From positions 1 to 60,827 of the forward strand of contig JALERP010000102.1 of NCBI GenBank assembly GCA_022764085.1: a stretch of 60,827 nt of DNA. The letters are read 5' to 3'. A program made the translations under genes and the position numbers. Each line of letters begins with the position of its first letter. Position 1 is the first letter of the stretch. Of the stretch, positions 25,257 to 34,641 are shown piece after piece. The stretch is from Prevotella sp. Lineage in GTDB: Bacteria > Bacteroidota > Bacteroidia > Bacteroidales > Bacteroidaceae. The notes under the pieces are model-generated. The model worked only from the letters and a program-made list of their open reading frames with translations. It made no database searches and was not told where the DNA came from.

Positions 25257-26159
25257 TCATATAAATCGTTTCTTGCGAAAACTTATCGGGAAATAGGCAA
25301 TACGTGGAGGAAGAAGCACTGCTATACGGTCGGCAAGGGGAATCCCTTTCGTCAATGACTTTCTCAAGTCACTGTAATAGGGGAAAAGAAGGTGGAACAT
25401 GCGATTGTAGATGAAGTTCTCATACATCTTTATCCTGCGCAGAGTAAAGCATTCGGAAAACTCATCCCAACGACTTGACATTGCCTTACGCAGTATGTCA
25501 TCGTATGCCACCTGTTCCTGAAGGGTCATCTGTCGGTCGTTGGGCAACCCTACGGTATAGACATACACACTATCTGGAATGAACACTACCTTGGGACGCT
25601 TCAGCAGGAAGAGTATCTGCATCAGTATGTCCTCGCCTGAGCGTATCACCCTTGGCGCATAAAGACAGTCAATTATCTTGTCTCGGCGGAATATCACAGC
25701 CCACAGTACACAAAACTTTGCCGTGGATGCCATCAACTGGCGTATCATCCACTCCGCATCAATAGTGCCCACAATCTTTGTTGTAATGTGCTCACCATAG
25801 TGAGTGTCGTATGTGGCAACCACCTCGTCGGCTCCCGTTTCACGTATTGCATCGAGAAGTACAGAGAGGGCCTGTGGCTTCATCAAGTCGTCGGCATCCA
25901 CGAAAGTTACATACTCACCCTTGGCATGCTCAACACCTATACGGCGGGCAGCTGTAACACCGCCGTTTGGCACATGCATCACCTTGAGATTAGGATACAA
26001 CCGCGCCATCTCATCGCACACTTTGCCAGAGTCATCCGTACTGCCGTCATCCACGGCAATCACCTCGAACGACTCCAAGTCCTGTTCAAGTATGCTCTCA
26101 AGACATGGCTCTATGTATTCAGCCTTGTTATATATTGGAACGATTACGGAGAGGTGCAT
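25257..26159 (-). CDS. Glycosyltransferase family 2 protein
   Basis: A 300-residue cytoplasmic GT-A glycosyltransferase. It starts SVIVPIYNKAEYIEPCLESI, has VIAVDDGSTDDSGKV (nucleotide-binding aspartates) and YVTFVDADDLM (DxD-like motif). It lies alone on the minus strand between the SGNH hydrolase (24 bases upstream of its start) and the repeat array. The donor and acceptor sugars are unknown. Nearby envelope genes suggest surface-glycan assembly. Confidence 0.9.
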   Translation of the reverse strand: MHLSVIVPIYNKAEYIEPCLESILEQDLESFEVIAVDDGSTDDSGKVCDEMARLYPNLKVMHVPNGGVTAARRIGVEHAKGEYVTFVDADDLMKPQALSVLLDAIRETGADEVVATYDTHYGEHITTKIVGTIDAEWMIRQLMASTAKFCVLWAVIFRRDKIIDCLYAPRVIRSGEDILMQILFLLKRPKVVFIPDSVYVYTVGLPNDRQMTLQEQVAYDDILRKAMSSRWDEFSECFTLRRIKMYENFIYNRMFHLLFPYYSDLRKSLTKGIPLADRIAVLLPPRIAYFPISFRKKRFI

Positions 26160-26183
26160 TGGGGGTAATTATCAATTAAAGAA

Positions 26184-27431
26184 TTAAAAAAAGTAATCTG
26201 CGGCATAATTGCCAAGAGCCTCGTATCCCGCAGGATTGAGATGCAGCCAATCCATCTGGTATCTCTCCTGCACTACAGAGGGATTCTGCGGGTCGCGAAC
26301 GACATTGTCGAAATCAAGTACACCGTCGAAGGCCTTCGACTCCCTTATCCACTTGTTGATATACTGACGTGCCGCCTCGCGGAAAGGATCGCCATTGTCA
26401 TAGAAACTCTTGAAATAGGGTGAGATGGTAGCACCGTATATCTTCATTCCACGGTCGTGAGCCTTCTTGATAAACTCCTTGTAGCACTCTATAATCTTCT
26501 TGGCCCTCATCTCTGCATCACCGTTAGTTCCGCCAAGGTCGTTGATTCCCTCAAACACCACGATGGTCTTCACTCCTGCCTGTCCGAGGCAGTCGCGGTC
26601 GAATCGTTTCACGGCAGGGTCACTCAATCCGCCGAAGCACACGGCATTTCCTCCGATACCAAGGTTGAGCACAGCAATGTTCTTAGTAGCTTCATTTGCC
26701 TGCAGGCGGTCGGCAAGAAAGTCAGTCCATCTGTCCTGCAGGTTAGTGGTAGTGCCGCGTCCGTCGGTGATGGAGTTACCGATTACAGCCACTGCCTCAC
26801 ATCCCTCCCTGCGCACGTCGATGGTAGCAATGTTATACCAATGGTCTTCGCGCTCGGGATTCTTGGTGAAATCCGATTTCGGTGTAGCCTCTCCGTTTAT
26901 TATATAAGATGTAGTACGCGAACCACGGTGACTCGTCGCGTTCTCCGGTGTTTCACCATACGAGATATTGATGCTCAAACGCTGCAGCGGTTTGAGCTCG
27001 TAAGCTATCTCGTCGCTTACAACTGTCTCTCCAGCAGGAATGGTGATGTTCTTTTTGCCGCCAAACTTCAGGTACTTTGCCGACTTTGGTTTGATTTTCA
27101 TACCAATGTTCGGCACGTCTTCAGCAGCCACGGCCGTTCGCCCGGGGTCGTTGTCAAGATCGGCGATATAAATTGACTTTATTTCCACGGGTTGCTTACT
27201 GTATTCATTGGACAAATGAAGGCGGAGCACGCTTCCTCCTATCGACACGCGAACAATCTGACGAATCGACTTGCCCGTCAACGTTCCGCTCTTAGGCATG
27301 TCGCCCTTGCCGGTAAACTCAGTTGCGGTAGCCCATGTAGCTACCCATTCTCCAGTCACTTTCTGTTTGCTTTTTGCTGACATTGTGCAGCTTATAGCCA
27401 CTGCCAGCATAATCAAGATTAGCTTTTTCAT
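26184..27431 (-). CDS. Exported SGNH/GDSL-family hydrolase
   Basis: A predicted secreted esterase/lipase-like protein of 415 residues, with start chosen at the ATG at 27431 because a clean signal peptide (MKKLILIMLAVAISCTMSA) begins there; the frame is open to 27467. An N-terminal beta-domain of about 180 residues (SGTLTGKSIRQIVRVSIGGS) precedes the catalytic domain. Block I is VAVIGNSITDGRGTT, block II includes GIGGNAV, block III is FEGINDLGG and block V is DWLHLNPAGYEALG with the catalytic Asp and His. Such proteins deacylate plant or host glycans and other esters. It has its own -7 element at 27457-27464. Confidence 0.9.
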   Translation of the reverse strand: MKKLILIMLAVAISCTMSAKSKQKVTGEWVATWATATEFTGKGDMPKSGTLTGKSIRQIVRVSIGGSVLRLHLSNEYSKQPVEIKSIYIADLDNDPGRTAVAAEDVPNIGMKIKPKSAKYLKFGGKKNITIPAGETVVSDEIAYELKPLQRLSINISYGETPENATSHRGSRTTSYIINGEATPKSDFTKNPEREDHWYNIATIDVRREGCEAVAVIGNSITDGRGTTTNLQDRWTDFLADRLQANEATKNIAVLNLGIGGNAVCFGGLSDPAVKRFDRDCLGQAGVKTIVVFEGINDLGGTNGDAEMRAKKIIECYKEFIKKAHDRGMKIYGATISPYFKSFYDNGDPFREAARQYINKWIRESKAFDGVLDFDNVVRDPQNPSVVQERYQMDWLHLNPAGYEALGNYAADYFF

Positions 27432-27456
27432 TGTTTCGATTTGATAATTTTTGGTG

Positions 27457-27464
27457 CAAAGGTA
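27457..27464 (-). promoter_or_regulatory. Candidate -7 box for the SGNH hydrolase gene
   Basis: On the minus strand TACCTTTG, a full match to TAnnTTTG, 25 bases before the chosen start. No good TTG is seen at -33. Confidence 0.5.
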
Positions 27465-27530
27465 CATCTTTTTTTTATAAAAGAACCATAGAAATGTAAC
27501 TAAAAGTATTGTTTTTGTTTCTTTTATATG

Positions 27531-27555
27531 AAAAAGGGCGGGAAAATGCCCGCCC
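27531..27555 (-). terminator. Terminator of the CHASE2-caspase operon
   Basis: On the minus strand GGGCGGG (27549-27555), a 6-base loop, CCCGCCC (27536-27542), then TTTTT (27531-27535). It lies 8 bases past the stop of the last gene of the operon and is a textbook intrinsic terminator. Confidence 0.85.
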
Positions 27556-27562
27556 CTTATTA

Positions 27563-28918
27563 TTAATAAGCCAATCCCACGCCAATAGTGAACCTCTGTT
27601 TGCCGATGAAGTCCTTAAGGTTAGACTCCATAGCGAACCTATATTGATAGGAGAACCTGATGGCAAAATAGGAGTATTTCACGCAAAGACCTACCACAGG
27701 CGATATAGCCCATCCCACGTTCACCTTCTTATCGTCCACCTCTCCATCAAGTGTTCCATTAGGTTTTCCGTCGATTCCTGGCCATACCGTACGCTCACCA
27801 TTAAGCGGCTTGTAGTTGCCATAATAGAACTTGGTGGTGAAACCCGGACCAAAGAACACCCATACAGGGCTTACAATCTTTCGTGTCCATCCAAAGCTGA
27901 CACTCGCCTCGGGCATGTCGGGCACCTTGCAGTTGTTGCGCATCATCTCAAACACCTTCTTGTTGAAGTTCAGTGCGAAAAACCCTCCTGTGCGTTTTGA
28001 GTGGTAGCTACCTGTGGAGATACCAATGGGAGCATCCTTCATATATTCGTATGTGAACAATCGTGAGTGGTTCTGCTTCATGGTGATGCTTCGCTGAATC
28101 TGTTGGTGCTTTATCATTGCCTGTCCTTCGTTCATACACTTGTAGTCGATGACACGCTGATAGAGCTCGTCAGCTTTGTCGAAGTATTTCTCCTTATAAT
28201 AGAACTCCGCCTGGTTGAACAGCGACTGGCACTCTTGTGCATATTTGTTCATGGTGATGTTATACCTGTTTCCGGCAAATGTATCATAGGGGTTGAGCTC
28301 GACAATATGCTCATATAGCCTTACCGCCTCCCTATAGTCGAGAATCTTGTATGCCTTGTCAGCCTCTTCCCTTAGGATTATGAGAGAGTCAACAAGGGCG
28401 AGGTTGACGTTATTCTCAAGCGTGTCACAGTCGGAGCACATCGAGGCGAGCATAAAGTGGTTCTTTGCCTCGTCATAGTTCATCTTCTTGATTTCGTCCA
28501 TACCCTTGTTGCGGTGTCCTCGATAGCATCCCGCATCAACCATGCTGTTAGGGTCAACCACCAAAAGAGTAATCGCCCCTCGTGGCTTGACGTCAAGTTC
28601 CACATCCACCTTGGTATATCCGGCGGCGATAATCGAGAGCACCCTGCCACGATACTTGTTTCCCGTGGGAAACTCAATGTAATATACACAGTCATTGCCC
28701 TCGCTCTCGATATTGTATGGGTCAGCAGTCTTGTCCATTGAACTTTCGAACGAAAGCGGGATAGACTTGTTGCACTTCACCACCACGACGCCGTTGTTAT
28801 CGTCGTTGGGATACACGTCATTAGGATTCGTAAGGTCAGTCACCTGTAGTACACCCTGTGCCGCCGCCATCTGTGAGATGATTGCCGCAATCACAAATAA
28901 GAACAGTTTTCTAATCAT
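27563..28918 (-). CDS. Exported TPR protein with probable outer-membrane barrel
   Basis: A 451-residue protein with a signal peptide (LFLFVIAAIISQMAAAQG). Residues about 20-120 are beta-rich, and a helical TPR-like region spans about 140-280 (YREAVRLYEHIVELNPYD). From about 290 to the end, alternating Tyr/Phe/Gly-rich strands (GGFFALNFNKKVF, VWVFFGPGFTTKFYY, FAIRFSYQYRF) end in RFTIGVGLAY, an aromatic-terminated strand typical of outer-membrane barrels. It is the last gene of the CHASE2-caspase operon and is followed directly by the terminator. Its function is unknown. It may anchor or present the system at the cell surface. Confidence 0.75.
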   Translation of the reverse strand: MIRKLFLFVIAAIISQMAAAQGVLQVTDLTNPNDVYPNDDNNGVVVVKCNKSIPLSFESSMDKTADPYNIESEGNDCVYYIEFPTGNKYRGRVLSIIAAGYTKVDVELDVKPRGAITLLVVDPNSMVDAGCYRGHRNKGMDEIKKMNYDEAKNHFMLASMCSDCDTLENNVNLALVDSLIILREEADKAYKILDYREAVRLYEHIVELNPYDTFAGNRYNITMNKYAQECQSLFNQAEFYYKEKYFDKADELYQRVIDYKCMNEGQAMIKHQQIQRSITMKQNHSRLFTYEYMKDAPIGISTGSYHSKRTGGFFALNFNKKVFEMMRNNCKVPDMPEASVSFGWTRKIVSPVWVFFGPGFTTKFYYGNYKPLNGERTVWPGIDGKPNGTLDGEVDDKKVNVGWAISPVVGLCVKYSYFAIRFSYQYRFAMESNLKDFIGKQRFTIGVGLAY

Positions 28919-28941
28919 AACTTTATGTATAAAAATTATTG

Positions 28942-29937
28942 TTATCTGATAATTCTGAACGAGCCAAGGTGGAATACGTCCTTCTTTGCGGTGATTACCT
29001 TACCGCCCTTGTCCTTGTATGGCTGCCAAGTCCTCACCTGCACCACAGGCTGGTCGCTGTCCCTGAAATCCACCATAAGGAAAAGATAGCCCTCGTCCTG
29101 ATACCTGTCGGTGTGCCATTTTTGCTTGAGCGTCACTCCATAGATGTCATCGTATTTGGGATGCTCCGTAATCTCGATGTCAGAGAAATCAACATTGATG
29201 TATTTCACGATTTTGAACACTTTAGAGAGGTTCCTGAGATACTCCTGTTTCGTCTGTTTGATATACACCACCTTGTTATTGGTGAGAGTAAGTTTTGTGA
29301 GGTCAGAGTTTGGTTTCTCTGCCACCACCTTGCCTGTGATGATGAGTGCCTTGTCGCTATACACGCTCTGCAGCATTTTCAGGTCCCTACGGTTGTATGC
29401 CGTACGGAAGTTTTCCACGAAATCCACTATCACTTGTCTGCGCGCATAGTCAACGTCGGAAGCCTTCTCCCGCATTAGTTCCTCGTATCTATTCATTTCT
29501 ATAGCCACGGCCACTCCGTTGATTATGCCATTCTCATTGAAGCTGATGGTAAGTTCCTGGCGGGCCTCACTCTCGTCAGCCTCTATCATGTCCACGGGTA
29601 TTCCTCTAACCTGATAACCCTTGGCAGTCTTCAGACATCTTGTGCGTATGTTCACTGGCGGACAGCTCATCGCGCTGCTCTGCCACATCTCCCGTATGAT
29701 GTCCTGGGCATCCTTGGTAACAATGTCCTTTGACAGTTTTACGTTTTTCTTACCTTCATCAGCCGACACTCTAAACTCCGCGAGCAATGCACTGACATTC
29801 TTCTCCATCGTGGCCTTTAGGTTTTCGTCAGCCACACCCTCGGTTATTGTGAACGATGTCTCGGCGAATGTCATCACGCATGGCAATGACAGTAGCACGG
29901 CAAGAATGACTTGCTTGATTGATTTAACTGCTTTCAT
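28942..29937 (-). CDS. Exported protein with NTF2-like C-terminal region
   Basis: A 331-residue protein with a signal peptide (QVILAVLLSLPCVMTFAET). The N-terminal half is unassigned. Residues about 165-320 have an NTF2/SnoaL-like pattern: a helix IVDFVENFRTAYNRRDLKML, YSDKALIITG, a loop, then strands KWHTDRYQDEGYLFLMVDF and VVQVRTWQPY. NTF2-like domains bind small ligands or act in protein partnerships. There is no family name I can give with confidence. It lies fifth in the CHASE2-caspase operon with gaps of 35 and 23 bases. Confidence 0.75.
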   Translation of the reverse strand: MKAVKSIKQVILAVLLSLPCVMTFAETSFTITEGVADENLKATMEKNVSALLAEFRVSADEGKKNVKLSKDIVTKDAQDIIREMWQSSAMSCPPVNIRTRCLKTAKGYQVRGIPVDMIEADESEARQELTISFNENGIINGVAVAIEMNRYEELMREKASDVDYARRQVIVDFVENFRTAYNRRDLKMLQSVYSDKALIITGKVVAEKPNSDLTKLTLTNNKVVYIKQTKQEYLRNLSKVFKIVKYINVDFSDIEITEHPKYDDIYGVTLKQKWHTDRYQDEGYLFLMVDFRDSDQPVVQVRTWQPYKDKGGKVITAKKDVFHLGSFRIIR

Positions 29938-29972
29938 GTCTTTGTCTGTTGTCTTGTTTCTATAATTATTTG

Positions 29973-30656
29973 TTATTGTTTCCTACGTCTGTTTATTGAC
30001 TTCACATTGCCTTGAGGAATATTTCCATATAGTTCGGCTATGACATTTGCCCCCTTGACAAATAGATTTTCGACTGGAATGTTCACTATGAACATGTGTA
30101 TGGTGTTTATGCCTTTCTGATGGAATACCAGTACTGCCTCGATTGACTTCGGGTCGATACGTGTCACGTTGACATAGATGTCGTTGTGCCGTCCCAAGAG
30201 GTCATATACTGTCTGAAGCGGCACTGTGGCTTTCTTCTGCTTGTTGCCATATTGCCTCTGCACGAGCGAAAGCTGCAGCGTATTGTCTTTGATAACGTTT
30301 AGCAGAAGGTTATTTGCCGACTCAAGTGGGTATTTCTTGTCAAAAAGGGGCGAGAGTGTGTTGCCCTTGCGGATGACATAGATGTCGGAGCGCATCTCGC
30401 GCGTCTGGAGCGTGTCTCCCGGAAGCACGTATATGTTCTCCTCGTCGGTGGGTGTGAGTTTTTTTTCATCGATAATCAGTTCGCGATGCCAGTTCTCCAC
30501 CACGTTGCACGAGGTGAGCTGCTCATACAACAACTCGTCGGCATCGCCCTTGTCGAACTTATGGTTCTGTGCAATGGCTGTGGAGAATGCAAACGAGACG
30601 GCTAAAGTGGACAAAAGCGACCTCGTCAGACGGATATTCATATTACTTCGTATCAT
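29973..30656 (-). CDS. Exported protein of unknown function
   Basis: A 227-residue protein with a signal peptide (RLTRSLLSTLAVSFAFSTAIAQ). The start may be the ATG at 30656, which overlaps the previous gene by 14 bases, or the ATG at 30641, one base after that gene's stop. The mature part is mixed alpha/beta with a basic C-terminus (SINRRRKQ). I recognise no domain. It lies fourth in the CHASE2-caspase operon, immediately after the DUF4384-like protein. Confidence 0.7.
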   Translation of the reverse strand: MIRSNMNIRLTRSLLSTLAVSFAFSTAIAQNHKFDKGDADELLYEQLTSCNVVENWHRELIIDEKKLTPTDEENIYVLPGDTLQTREMRSDIYVIRKGNTLSPLFDKKYPLESANNLLLNVIKDNTLQLSLVQRQYGNKQKKATVPLQTVYDLLGRHNDIYVNVTRIDPKSIEAVLVFHQKGINTIHMFIVNIPVENLFVKGANVIAELYGNIPQGNVKSINRRRKQ

Positions 30657-31569
30657 AGAACTTACGGTTTACTCCTAATTTCATATTATCACCATTTCCG
30701 CACTTTATCGGATTCATCAGAATGCTGAAATTCAGGGGTTCCTCTGATGCCACCATAATAAACGCGTCGCGCGAGAGCTGGCTGGAGAAGACGAAGGGGT
30801 CGCCGCTGAATCCCACTGTGGAGCGTGCCGGCACCAGCATATTGCTGCACGTAATCTCCTCATCGATGGGCAGCACAAGATATTTGGCTCCAGCAACGTC
30901 TATGTTAAGCACATTGACATAAAGCGGCAAGTCGGTGGAGTTGCGCACACGCACATAACATGCCGTATTGGGCTTAACGACTTCGCCCACTGTCATCCCC
31001 GTTGTGCAGGAAACGAGGTCGAAGCTCACGTCGTAGTCGGTCTCCACTATGCACTTGGGTTCAATCATCCTGCTCTCCGCCGTAACGTGTGTACTGTCCC
31101 CCCCACAACCTAACAAGCGGGCAAGACTCCATGCCATTATCGAGTCGCGGCTTGCCGCACGGTATGACGTTCCTGTTGATTGCATGTATGTGTCAGGATG
31201 CTTCATCGATTTGCTCATCGGCGAGAACATCTGCTTAAGCAGATAACTGAGATACTGCTTGGAGAGGTTCTTGGAGGTTTTCCTCGAAATGTCAAGCAAC
31301 GCGCTCACACTGTTCTCGCCCTGCTTAGTGAAGAAATACATCTTGTAGTTTGCCTCGTCAATAATGGTCACGGCACTCTCCTTTTCAATATACAGTCTTG
31401 TACTTCCCGAGAGTGACGAACGTGTTGCAAGCATGCTCTTCTTGCCTCCATTAATTGTATATGCCTTGCCTATGACCGAATAAACGGTATATTTCCCGCC
31501 AAAGGCACACGTGAGCGAGAATGCCATAATGATGGCAATCGCCAATGTTCTTCTAATTTCAGTTGCCAT
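30643..31569 (-). CDS. Exported DUF4384-like protein
   Basis: A 308-residue protein with a signal peptide (AIAIIMAFSLTCAFGG). Residues about 20-80 resemble a FecR-like or SH3-like strand set (YTVYSVIGKAYTINGGKKSM). Residues about 190-290 show the DUF4384 pattern: VVKPNTACYVRVRNSTDLPL, YLVLPIDEE, LVPARSTVGFSGDPFVF and DAFIMVASEEPLNF. DUF4384 domains often occur beside or fused to caspase domains in bacteria. Its start overlaps the caspase gene's end by 11 bases, so the pair is translationally coupled here. I infer that it is a partner of the protease. Confidence 0.75.
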   Translation of the reverse strand: MATEIRRTLAIAIIMAFSLTCAFGGKYTVYSVIGKAYTINGGKKSMLATRSSLSGSTRLYIEKESAVTIIDEANYKMYFFTKQGENSVSALLDISRKTSKNLSKQYLSYLLKQMFSPMSKSMKHPDTYMQSTGTSYRAASRDSIMAWSLARLLGCGGDSTHVTAESRMIEPKCIVETDYDVSFDLVSCTTGMTVGEVVKPNTACYVRVRNSTDLPLYVNVLNIDVAGAKYLVLPIDEEITCSNMLVPARSTVGFSGDPFVFSSQLSRDAFIMVASEEPLNFSILMNPIKCGNGDNMKLGVNRKFYDTK

Positions 31570-33463
31570 ATAAAAACAGATTAAAGTGTTCCATTCCGCT
31601 TGGGTTTATGAAGATGGGGGTCTGCTTGAAATTGGTGGTCTTTCTCACCGACTTGTACAGATACCTCTCAAGGTCCTGTGTTGACAACCCCTCAGAGCCT
31701 TCTTCTTTTGCAGCACCGTTGAATGCCTCCACGAGAGCCTTTGTGAATGCTCCGTTACCCCACGTCTCGTCTTCCTTGCTCTTGGTGTCCGACGTGCTCG
31801 AGGCATAGAGTATCATTCCGTTCTTGGTGCGTCGTAATTGCTCAACGAAGTGCATGGTGGCTGCCGACCTTGCCCCGTCGAGCAAAGCACCGCTGTAACA
31901 AGCGTCGGCAAATACTATGAACTTGCCATTAATCTCCTCAGCGGCATTGCGGAAGTCGGTGGCGCTAAAGCAGTCATAAAGCTTGTCGGGATGCGCTCCA
32001 TAGGGCATGAAATAAAATCTGTCCTTCTCGTCCCTGAATCCGTGACCGGCAAAGAAGAACACACAGATGTCATTGGGAGACGACTCTTGCTTGAGCCATT
32101 CCATTGCCTCGAAAATCTCAGAACGCGTGGCTTCCTGGTCAAGCAGTGTCTTCACCTGCACTTCCTCATACGGGCGGTCTTTCTTCGAGGATATCACGTC
32201 GGAGAAGTCCTTTGCGTCCTTGCATGTGTATCTTAGCTTGGGCAACTGGGGGTCATCATATTCACCCACTCCCACTGCCACCACAAAAAGGCGTGGCAGT
32301 TCCATTGTGGTATTCTCCTTGATAAGGCGTATCATCGACGGTTCACTGTTGCCATATTCGTTTTGGGCATACATCATCACCACACAGTCGTGCTGCGGAA
32401 GGTCTATATCAACTGTATTTGCCGCTCTTACAGCCCTGTCTGCAGGAACCCGCTGTCCGTCAATCATCACCGTCACCTTGGTCTTGTCTTCCATTCCTGG
32501 CGCAATCAGCTGATACTTTACCTTCATGCTCGTGGTATGGAACATCGACTGGTCTTCGGGATAGAGTATCTTCAACACCGGCGGTTGTGCACTCACCTTA
32601 GGCTGGACATTCTCGGTAGGCAGGGAATTCTCAGAGGGTTGGGTATTCTCAGAGGGTTGGGTGTTCACAGGAAGAGCATTCTTAGGGCGAATCACATGTC
32701 CTTGTACACTTACGCTGTCAGCCACAGGCTTCACCTCTGGTTTGACAACCTTGGTTTCCGCCCCCTGCTTTCCGTCAGAAAGGTCAAGAGTTATCTCACC
32801 ATGCGGACTTATCACTTCCTCCCCACCCGATTTGGGTTCTTCTTTTGGAGCATCAACTTCTTTGGGGGAGTCCTTGGGAGTTAACACTTGTTTTGGTTCT
32901 GATTTGGGAGCAACATTCTCTTTGGGCTCTTCCTTTTTTTCAGGCTCCGCAGTTTGCTTTGCCTCCGGATTCTCCGCTCTTTGTCTCCATTTCTTTCCCT
33001 CAGCCTCATCTTGCTCCACGAGAATACCCTTGTCATAGCAGTCAGCAAGCGTGCTCTGCGCCAATACATAATTATTCTCTGCCGACTTTGTGAGCAATTC
33101 CAGTGCCTTGTCATAATTCCTCGGCACACCTCTTCCGTTCATATAGCAATAAGCCAGGTTGAACTGTGCCTTGGCAAAATTCTTTGCAGCCGCGCGCTTA
33201 AACCACTTGGCAGCCTGAGTGAAGTCACGCGTTATTCCCTCGCCATTGTAGTATGCATAGCCAAGGTCGAACTCGGCAGCCACCACACCACTGTCGGCAG
33301 CCACCTTGTAGAATTTAACCGCCGCCTCATACTGCTGCAAGGCATACAGTGAGTCAGCCTTGGCAAGTGCTCTCTCGCCAACTTCATTTCCACGTGCGGC
33401 AGAGGCAGTTAGAGCAAACACCACCACAGCCAATGCAATAACACTATTAATCAAGCGGTACAT
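31559..33463 (-). CDS. Exported caspase-like (peptidase C14) protein with Sel1 repeats
   Basis: A 634-residue protein with a signal peptide (residues 1-24, IALAVVVFALTASAARG). Sel1-like repeats span about 61-162 (YYNGEGITRDFTQAAKWFKR, YMNGRGVPRNYDKALELL). A Pro/Lys/Glu-rich linker spans about 165-290, containing tandem TQPSEN units, and a beta-sandwich-like segment 295-385. The caspase domain (about 392-630) has the dyad His474 in FFFAGHGF and Cys522 in FADACYSGAL, the metacaspase-like DACYSG form. The gene overlaps both neighbours, by 17 bases with CHASE2 and 11 with the DUF4384-like gene. Export of a caspase fold is unusual. Its target is unknown. Confidence 0.9.
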   Translation of the reverse strand: MYRLINSVIALAVVVFALTASAARGNEVGERALAKADSLYALQQYEAAVKFYKVAADSGVVAAEFDLGYAYYNGEGITRDFTQAAKWFKRAAAKNFAKAQFNLAYCYMNGRGVPRNYDKALELLTKSAENNYVLAQSTLADCYDKGILVEQDEAEGKKWRQRAENPEAKQTAEPEKKEEPKENVAPKSEPKQVLTPKDSPKEVDAPKEEPKSGGEEVISPHGEITLDLSDGKQGAETKVVKPEVKPVADSVSVQGHVIRPKNALPVNTQPSENTQPSENSLPTENVQPKVSAQPPVLKILYPEDQSMFHTTSMKVKYQLIAPGMEDKTKVTVMIDGQRVPADRAVRAANTVDIDLPQHDCVVMMYAQNEYGNSEPSMIRLIKENTTMELPRLFVVAVGVGEYDDPQLPKLRYTCKDAKDFSDVISSKKDRPYEEVQVKTLLDQEATRSEIFEAMEWLKQESSPNDICVFFFAGHGFRDEKDRFYFMPYGAHPDKLYDCFSATDFRNAAEEINGKFIVFADACYSGALLDGARSAATMHFVEQLRRTKNGMILYASSTSDTKSKEDETWGNGAFTKALVEAFNGAAKEEGSEGLSTQDLERYLYKSVRKTTNFKQTPIFINPSGMEHFNLFLYGN

Positions 33464-34607
33464 AATATACAGATTTTTTTACTATATTCACTTTTTTCTT
33501 TGACAATACGATAATTATCCACTTATACTCCAATCTCCCTGTCTCAACCAATGCCAAACCGAGCAGCGGATAGACTAGGCTGAAATTATAGTTGAAGCGC
33601 GAGTAGCAATAGAATCCTATCCATCCTATTACCGCCGCCACAACAAAATAGTAGAACTTAAGCCAATATAGCTTGGAGAGATTGAACTTGCGATCAATCC
33701 ACACACCGGCAAAGGCTGAGAAATAACACACTACAACCATCAAGAGGATGCTCCACAGGATTGGGGCGTCGATAAGGTCTTTTTGGTTGAGGATTGACAA
33801 TGTGGTATATGCCTGAATCTTCATTCCGGGCATCTTGCCATGAGGAGTGATGTGCATATCTGCCTCCTCATTCATGGTGCCGATGAAGACTATTCGGTTC
33901 TCGATCAGTTTCCTGTTGACTGCCACGTCGTTATGCCCCACGACGGGGAAATCAGTCTCGCTGTATGATATGCTTCGCTCATTATGTAATTGGGGTGTAG
34001 GCTTCACGCCTTGCGCCATACTGGCAGCCATATATGACAGGGAATATACTGTATGTCCCTGGTACATCTGCTGATAGGTGAACTTGCGGATAGTGTTGAA
34101 TCCATCGCCGCTGACAACATTGCTGAACCCGAGTTTCGTGGCACTTTCCGGCTCATAAAAAAAGGAAGAGATATTATGACGGAACATCTTCTTCTCATCG
34201 TCATAGTCGGTGAGCTTGCAGGCAATTATTGAGTTTGGAATAGAATCCAGTGTATTTTTGAGATATGCGTTTTCGTTTTCGTCAAAACCCGGACGCTCGA
34301 ATATCAGGTCTATCACCAGAACCTTGGGATTGCATTCGGAGACTTCCTTAATGAGCGAGGCTATTGCCGAACGGTCGTAAAGGTCGGTCATATCAACAAG
34401 TGTTATCTCGTCGTTAAGTTCCACAGCCCCGTTGCCGCGCATTATCTCATTATATACATCCACCATTGAGAAGTCCTGAAAAGCACGCTTCATAGGATTA
34501 AAAATCGTGAGATTTATTGACACAAGAGTGAGCAGCCCTCCTGTCAACACCGTCAACAGAGAGACCATCAGATGGTCAAAACTAATCAATTTCCACAACT
34601 TTTTCAT
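33447..34607 (-). CDS. CHASE2 domain membrane sensor without output domain
   Basis: A 386-residue protein. One membrane segment (about 12-35) leads into a periplasmic CHASE2 domain (about 40-275), with the family-like segments VELNDEITLVDMTD, KVLVIDLIFERPGFDEN and NRIVFIGTMNEEAD. Three more membrane segments follow (about 282-304, 315-336, 339-358) and a short basic tail. CHASE2 normally precedes a kinase or cyclase, and none is present. The end of the gene overlaps the caspase gene by 17 bases. I infer that it senses an extracytoplasmic signal and controls the exported protease by contact. Confidence 0.88.
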   Translation of the reverse strand: MKKLWKLISFDHLMVSLLTVLTGGLLTLVSINLTIFNPMKRAFQDFSMVDVYNEIMRGNGAVELNDEITLVDMTDLYDRSAIASLIKEVSECNPKVLVIDLIFERPGFDENENAYLKNTLDSIPNSIIACKLTDYDDEKKMFRHNISSFFYEPESATKLGFSNVVSGDGFNTIRKFTYQQMYQGHTVYSLSYMAASMAQGVKPTPQLHNERSISYSETDFPVVGHNDVAVNRKLIENRIVFIGTMNEEADMHITPHGKMPGMKIQAYTTLSILNQKDLIDAPILWSILLMVVVCYFSAFAGVWIDRKFNLSKLYWLKFYYFVVAAVIGWIGFYCYSRFNYNFSLVYPLLGLALVETGRLEYKWIIIVLSKKKVNIVKKSVYYVPLD

Positions 34608-34641
34608 ATCTCAATATTCGCATTATTTACTAAATAATGTG

